The notes under the pieces were generated by a model, which saw nothing but the letters and a program-made list of their open reading frames with translations, was not told where the DNA came from and ran no database searches. Both the position numbers and the translations under genes were made by a program. 10,605 nt of DNA from Eubacteriales bacterium (GTDB taxonomy: Bacteria > Bacillota_A > Clostridia > Christensenellales > Aristaeellaceae), in NCBI GenBank assembly GCA_028692205.1, contig JAQUXV010000065.1:1-10605 (forward strand). Direction: 5' to 3'. Below are positions 7,353 through 10,605 of this stretch, in pieces; position 1 is the stretch's first letter, and each line of letters begins with the position of its first letter.

Positions 7353-8370
7353 CGCTTTTTTTGAATCGCTGAAAACCGGGGATATCCTGCCTGCCTATCT
7401 CTTTGAAGGCACGGAGGAATATATTAAGGCGCAGGCGCTGGCCCGGCTGCGCGAAAACCTTCTGCCCGAAGGATTGGAGGCGATGAATTATACAGAACTG
7501 GTGAACCCGGATGCGGATGAACTGATCGCGGCGGCTGAAACGCTGCCTTTTATGGCGGATAAGCGGCTGATGATTGCGCGCGACTGCGATTTGTTGACCG
7601 CCCAAAAGGGCAGCGAAGATAAACTGCAGGCGATACTGGATTATTTGGAAAGGCTTTCGCCGACCACCTGCCTGGTTTTTTTCGTAAAGGGCGATGCTGA
7701 CCACCGGAAAAAGCTGTATCTTTCGCTGAACAAGCGCGGCGCAACGGTGAGCTTTACACCCATGGCGGACGCGGAGGCAGAGCGTTGGATGATTCGCACC
7801 ATGAAAACGATGGGTAAGCGGATGGATGCGACGACCGCGCAGAAAATGGTGTTTACCGTGGGGCACGACGCGGCGCTGCTGAAACAGGAAATGGAAAAAC
7901 TGGCCGCATACGCCGGCGAGCGTGAAACAGTGAACGACGAGGATATCGACGCGGTGTGTGTGCGTTCGCTGGAGTGCTCGGTGTTCCAAATGGTGGAGGC
8001 GCAGGCGTCCGGCCGCAGCCACGAGGCCTGCCGCCTGCTGAACACCGTTTTGGAAGGCGGGGAGGACCGTTTTATGGTGCTTTCGATGCTGCTGAGGCAG
8101 TACCGCATTCTTTATCACGCTCGCTGCCTGATGGAGGAGAAAACGCCGCAGGCTTCGCTGGCGAAGTTATTGGGCATTCCGCCGTTTGCCGTGGGCCGGA
8201 CGCAGGCGCAGGCTCGCCGTTATACCGGCGAGCGCCTGAAAGCCGCTTACGACTATTTGTTCGATTTGGAATACCGCCTCAAGTCCGGCCGGGTATCGCA
8301 GGACGGCAGCGCGGAAACCGCGCTTTTTACGCTGGATGCGATTTTGAATTCGCAAACGTTGCCGCTGTGA
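7342..8370 (+). CDS. holA: DNA polymerase III subunit delta
   Basis: A 342-residue protein of the usual HolA length (about 340). Delta is the clamp-loader subunit that contacts and opens the beta sliding clamp, so that it can be placed on primed DNA by the replication machinery. The N-terminal AAA+-like domain shows YLFEGTEEYIK (about residues 20-30) and LPFMADKRLMIARD (about 68-81), both typical of delta, and lacks a Walker A motif, as expected. A central FTVGHDAALLKQEMEKLAAY helix region and a C-terminal collar domain with LAKLLGIPPFAVGRTQAQA complete the match. GGGGG at 7331-7335 lies 6 nt before the ATG at 7342 but only 3 nt before the adjacent ATG at 7339, so 7342 is preferred (7339 adds one Met). 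ComEC directly followed by holA is a conserved order in Bacillota, including B. subtilis with a small gene between. Confidence 0.93.
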   Translation: MNHNAFFESLKTGDILPAYLFEGTEEYIKAQALARLRENLLPEGLEAMNYTELVNPDADELIAAAETLPFMADKRLMIARDCDLLTAQKGSEDKLQAILDYLERLSPTTCLVFFVKGDADHRKKLYLSLNKRGATVSFTPMADAEAERWMIRTMKTMGKRMDATTAQKMVFTVGHDAALLKQEMEKLAAYAGERETVNDEDIDAVCVRSLECSVFQMVEAQASGRSHEACRLLNTVLEGGEDRFMVLSMLLRQYRILYHARCLMEEKTPQASLAKLLGIPPFAVGRTQAQARRYTGERLKAAYDYLFDLEYRLKSGRVSQDGSAETALFTLDAILNSQTLPL

Positions 8371-8374
8371 TGCG

Positions 8375-8392
8375 ATAAAGCTTGCGGTTTAT
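8375..8392. repeat. Imperfect palindrome overlapping the -35 box (candidate operator)
   Basis: ATAAAGC-TTGC-GGTTTAT: two 7-nt arms that pair at 6 of 7 positions around a 4-nt centre. It covers the -35 hexamer (8382-8387) of the promoter ahead of the HTH-cupin gene, the position expected for a repressor or autoregulatory site. With short arms it could also be chance; binding by the neighbouring regulator is only inferred. Confidence 0.35.
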
Positions 8393-8410
8393 ACAGTAAT
8401 TCGTTATAAT
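8382..8410 (+). promoter_or_regulatory. Sigma-A-type promoter for the HTH-cupin / acyl-CoA ligase genes
   Basis: TTGCGG (8382-8387), a 17-nt spacer, and a perfect TATAAT (8405-8410). The -35 box matches consensus at three positions (TTG) while the -10 is exact and the spacing ideal. It sits in the only A+T-rich gap of the window, 33 nt ahead of the regulator start, giving a predicted leader of about 25-30 nt. It marks a new transcription unit after holA. Confidence 0.7.
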
Positions 8411-8425
8411 AATACAACTGCAATT

Positions 8426-8433
8426 AAAGGAGG
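8426..8433 (+). promoter_or_regulatory. Shine-Dalgarno for the HTH-cupin gene
   Basis: AAAGGAGG lies 10 nt upstream of GTG 8444. No ATG is available at a better distance, so this site decides the GTG start. Confidence 0.65.
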
Positions 8434-8443
8434 CGCACCTATC

Positions 8444-8998
8444 GTGTCCGATCAGGTGAAGCAAATTGCCATGCGCATCTCCGACCTGCGCGAAATCTCG
8501 GATTATACGGTGGAGCGGATGGCGGCGGCGCTGGACGTGACCGTGGAAGAGTACAAAAAAATCGAAAACGGCGAGATCGATATCCCGATCAGCTTTCTGG
8601 TGAAGGTTGGCGAGGTTTTCCACGTCGATATGACCGAACTGCTGACGGGCGAAGCCCCGCGCCTGAATGTGCTGAGCGTTACGCGTGCCGGAAAAGGGCA
8701 GGATATTACCCGGCATGGGCAATATGTGTACAAAAATCTCGGCTACAACTTTGCGCATCGGAAGATTGAACCGCTTTACGTTACGATTCCGGTGGATGTA
8801 AACAACGAAATGATACCGAACATCCACGAAGGACAGGAGTTCGATTATGTGCTCTCCGGGAAAATGCATATCGTAATCGGAAAAACCGATCTGATTCTGG
8901 AACCGGGCGACAGCGTATATTACGACAGCAGAACGCCCCATGCCATGCAGGCCGCGGGCGACGAACCGGTGCATTTTCTGGCGATGGTGATTCCATGA
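8444..8998 (+). CDS. XRE-family HTH regulator with C-terminal cupin domain
   Basis: A 184-residue protein with two parts. Residues about 6-69 form a lambda-repressor-type helix-turn-helix: RISDLREISDYTVERMA, then LDVTVEEYKKIENGE, then PISFLVKVGEVFHVDMTELL. Residues about 105-184 form a cupin_2 barrel with EFDYVLSGKMHIVIG and LEPGDSVYYDSRTPHAM. Such proteins are usually transcription factors whose cupin senses a small molecule. The cupin keeps one His (128), a Glu (132) and His166 but not the full HxH metal motif, so metal binding may be partial or absent. It has its own sigma-A-type promoter with a palindrome at the -35 box, which suggests autoregulation. The next gene, an acyl-CoA ligase, lies 43 nt downstream without an obvious promoter, so the two are likely one unit and the ligand may relate to a carboxylic acid or its CoA ester. 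That ligand link is inference. Confidence 0.88.
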   Translation: MSDQVKQIAMRISDLREISDYTVERMAAALDVTVEEYKKIENGEIDIPISFLVKVGEVFHVDMTELLTGEAPRLNVLSVTRAGKGQDITRHGQYVYKNLGYNFAHRKIEPLYVTIPVDVNNEMIPNIHEGQEFDYVLSGKMHIVIGKTDLILEPGDSVYYDSRTPHAMQAAGDEPVHFLAMVIP

Positions 8999-9041
8999 TC
9001 GTTGACCGAATCCAAGCGAAACAGGAAAGGAAGCGCCATCC

Positions 9042-10605
9042 ATGCTGGCAGACCGCTATATACGGACGGACTTTAGCTCCCAGGAGGATTTTGAAAAAAA
9101 CTTTGAACTGAAAATACCACAACAGTTCCACTTCGCCTATGACGTGGTGGATGAATACGCCCGCGTTTCGCCCGAAAAGCGCGCCATGATCTGGTGCGAC
9201 GTTCGCGGCAACGAGCGTATTTTTACGTTTGGGGATTTCAGCAGGCTGAGCGATCAGGCGGCCAACCTGTTCAAGTCCCGCGGGCTTAAAAAGGGCGATC
9301 CGGTTATCCTGATGCTGAAGAGGCGTTATCAATTTTGGATTGCGGCGCTGGGATTGCTGAAAGTCGGCTGTGTGCTGATCCCCGCAACGGCGCAGTTCCA
9401 GAAAAAAGATATTGTGTACCGCGTGCAGGCGAGCGGCGCTCGGGCGATTATCTGCGTGGAAGAACCGGAAGTGCGGGCGCACGTGCTGGCTGCAAAACCG
9501 GAATGCGATACGCTGCTGGACCTGTACACCCTTTGCGACGCGGATGGGTTTGAGAATTTCAACACTCTGCTGGAAGCTACCGACCCGCATTGGGAGAAGC
9601 CCACCGAGCTTCCGAAAAACGACGATATTATGCTGATGTACTTCACCAGCGGCACTACGGGTATGCCCAAAATGGCGGCGCATACCTGGTCGTATCCCAT
9701 CGCGCAGACGGTTACGGCTTATTACTGGCACAATCTGGGCGACAACGATATCCATATTGCCGTGGCGGATACAGGCTGGGCCAAAGCCGCGTGGGGAAAG
9801 ATGTACGGCCAGTGGATTTGCGGCGCGACGCTTTTTGTTTACGATTTCGACCGCTTCATCCCAGCCGACCTTCTGGCATGCCTGGCGAAATACCATGTTA
9901 CATCCTTCTGCGCGCCGCCGACGGTGTATCGCTTTCTGATCAAAGAAGATTTGAGCGGCTATGATCTGAGCGCCCTTCGCTGGGCCAACTGCGCGGGCGA
10001 ACCGCTAAACCCCGAAGTGTACGAGCAGTTTTTGAAGGCGACGGGCGTAAAGATACACGAGGCGTTTGGCCAGAGCGAAACCACGCCGCTGCTGATGACC
10101 AGCAAGTGGATGGAGCCTAAAACCGGTAGCACGGGCCGCCCTTCGCCCGCCTACGATATCGCGCTGGTGGATGCGGATGGGAACGACGTTGAAGACGGTG
10201 TGGAAGGCGAAATCTGTATTCGCCTGCACCGCGGGCATCCGGCGGGATTGCTGATCGAGTACTACCGCAATCAGGAACAGACCGACGCGGTATTCTATAA
10301 CGATCTGTATCACACGGGCGATATGGCGTGGCGCGATGTGGACGGCTATTTCTATTTTATCGGCCGCAGCGACGACGTGATTAAATCCAGTGGATACCGC
10401 ATCGGGCCTTTTGAGGTGGAAAGCGCGCTGATGACCCATCCCGCCGTGATGGAATGCGCGGTGACCGCCGTGCCGCATCCGGAACGCGGGCAGGTGGTGA
10501 AGGCGACGATCGTGCTGGTGCAAAACCGTGGTTATATGCCCAGCGACGAGCTGAAACGCGAGCTTCAGGAGCATGTGAAAACCGTTACCGCGCCGTATAA
10601 GTATC
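9042..10605 (+). CDS. AMP-forming acyl-CoA synthetase, MACS-like (3' truncated by window end)
   Basis: The frame is open from ATG 9042 to the window end, giving 521 residues of an ANL-superfamily adenylate-forming enzyme normally about 550 long. It activates a carboxylic acid with ATP to an acyl-AMP, then transfers the acyl group to CoA. Core motifs in order are YFTSGTTGMPK (A3, P-loop, 200-210), TGWAKAAWGKMYGQW (typical of medium-chain acyl-CoA synthetases), APPTVYRF, FGQSETT (A5, 342-348), YHTGD (A7, Asp427) and the hinge GRSDDVIKSSGYRIGP (A8, from 441, Lys448). The window stops at TAPYKY, just before the A10 region with the catalytic lysine. AGGAAG at 9028-9033, 8 nt upstream, supports the start. 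The MACS resemblance suggests acids longer than acetate, such as branched, aromatic or medium-chain acids, but substrate cannot be fixed. It is 43 nt after the HTH-cupin regulator and probably under its control. Confidence 0.93.
   Translation, partial: MLADRYIRTDFSSQEDFEKNFELKIPQQFHFAYDVVDEYARVSPEKRAMIWCDVRGNERIFTFGDFSRLSDQAANLFKSRGLKKGDPVILMLKRRYQFWIAALGLLKVGCVLIPATAQFQKKDIVYRVQASGARAIICVEEPEVRAHVLAAKPECDTLLDLYTLCDADGFENFNTLLEATDPHWEKPTELPKNDDIMLMYFTSGTTGMPKMAAHTWSYPIAQTVTAYYWHNLGDNDIHIAVADTGWAKAAWGKMYGQWICGATLFVYDFDRFIPADLLACLAKYHVTSFCAPPTVYRFLIKEDLSGYDLSALRWANCAGEPLNPEVYEQFLKATGVKIHEAFGQSETTPLLMTSKWMEPKTGSTGRPSPAYDIALVDADGNDVEDGVEGEICIRLHRGHPAGLLIEYYRNQEQTDAVFYNDLYHTGDMAWRDVDGYFYFIGRSDDVIKSSGYRIGPFEVESALMTHPAVMECAVTAVPHPERGQVVKATIVLVQNRGYMPSDELKRELQEHVKTVTAPYKY

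Noticed and set aside
8371..8400. Rho-independent terminator after holA
   Set aside because: The palindrome at 8375-8392 has a short, A+T-rich stem with a mismatch and no following T-run, so it does not look like an intrinsic terminator.
9002..9041. TTGACC at 9002-9007 as a -35 box for the acyl-CoA ligase
   Set aside because: No -10-like hexamer follows at the right distance; co-transcription from the promoter at 8382-8410 is simpler.
8781..9896. Long minus-strand open frame (371 codons) opposite the HTH-cupin and ligase genes
   Set aside because: It spans two genes with strong family motifs and a promoter on the + strand; its translation is low in recognisable motifs and no Shine-Dalgarno was evident.
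1..10605. Phage, transposon, CRISPR, toxin-antitoxin or defence system
   Set aside because: No transposase, integrase, repeat array, terminal inverted repeats, toxin-like small genes or defence-domain motifs were seen on either strand; the HTH gene is fused to a cupin and paired with a metabolic enzyme.

Overview
The window is a G+C-rich, gene-dense bacterial chromosome segment with every convincing gene on the + strand. The gene set (RqcP-type S4 protein, PepV-type dipeptidase, PatB-type C-S lyase, ComEC directly followed by HolA, MEP-pathway IspD and IspF) fits a G+C-rich member of the Bacillota, most likely a Clostridia lineage. That placement is inferred from gene content and order only. 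No mobile element, phage gene, CRISPR array, tRNA or rRNA is visible.

Layout: (1) 1-761: the 3' end of an RsuA-family rRNA pseudouridine synthase, overlapped by an RsmC/YbxB-like methyltransferase; both look like RNA-modification enzymes. (2) 793-3388: a PatB/MalY-type PLP enzyme (C-S lyase or aminotransferase) and a PepV-type zinc dipeptidase, a plausible peptide and sulfur amino acid breakdown pair. (3) 3486-8370: rqcP, ispD, ispF, comEC and holA, with each junction overlapping by 1 to 11 nt, so very likely one translationally coupled operon. It mixes stalled-ribosome rescue, isoprenoid synthesis, DNA uptake and replication clamp loading. (4) 8371-10605: an A+T-rich gap with a good sigma-A-type promoter and an overlapping inverted repeat, then an HTH-cupin regulator and an acyl-CoA synthetase of the medium-chain (MACS) type that is cut by the window end. 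The regulator probably controls the ligase and perhaps itself.

Most of this is ordinary housekeeping content. I see no undescribed system. The parts most worth a second look are the promoter/palindrome plus HTH-cupin/acyl-CoA ligase cassette, the coupled rqcP-ispD-ispF-comEC-holA order, and a few substitutions near active-site motifs in the PatB-like enzyme and IspD. Start codons are GTG in three genes (pepV, comEC and the regulator), each supported by a Shine-Dalgarno sequence.
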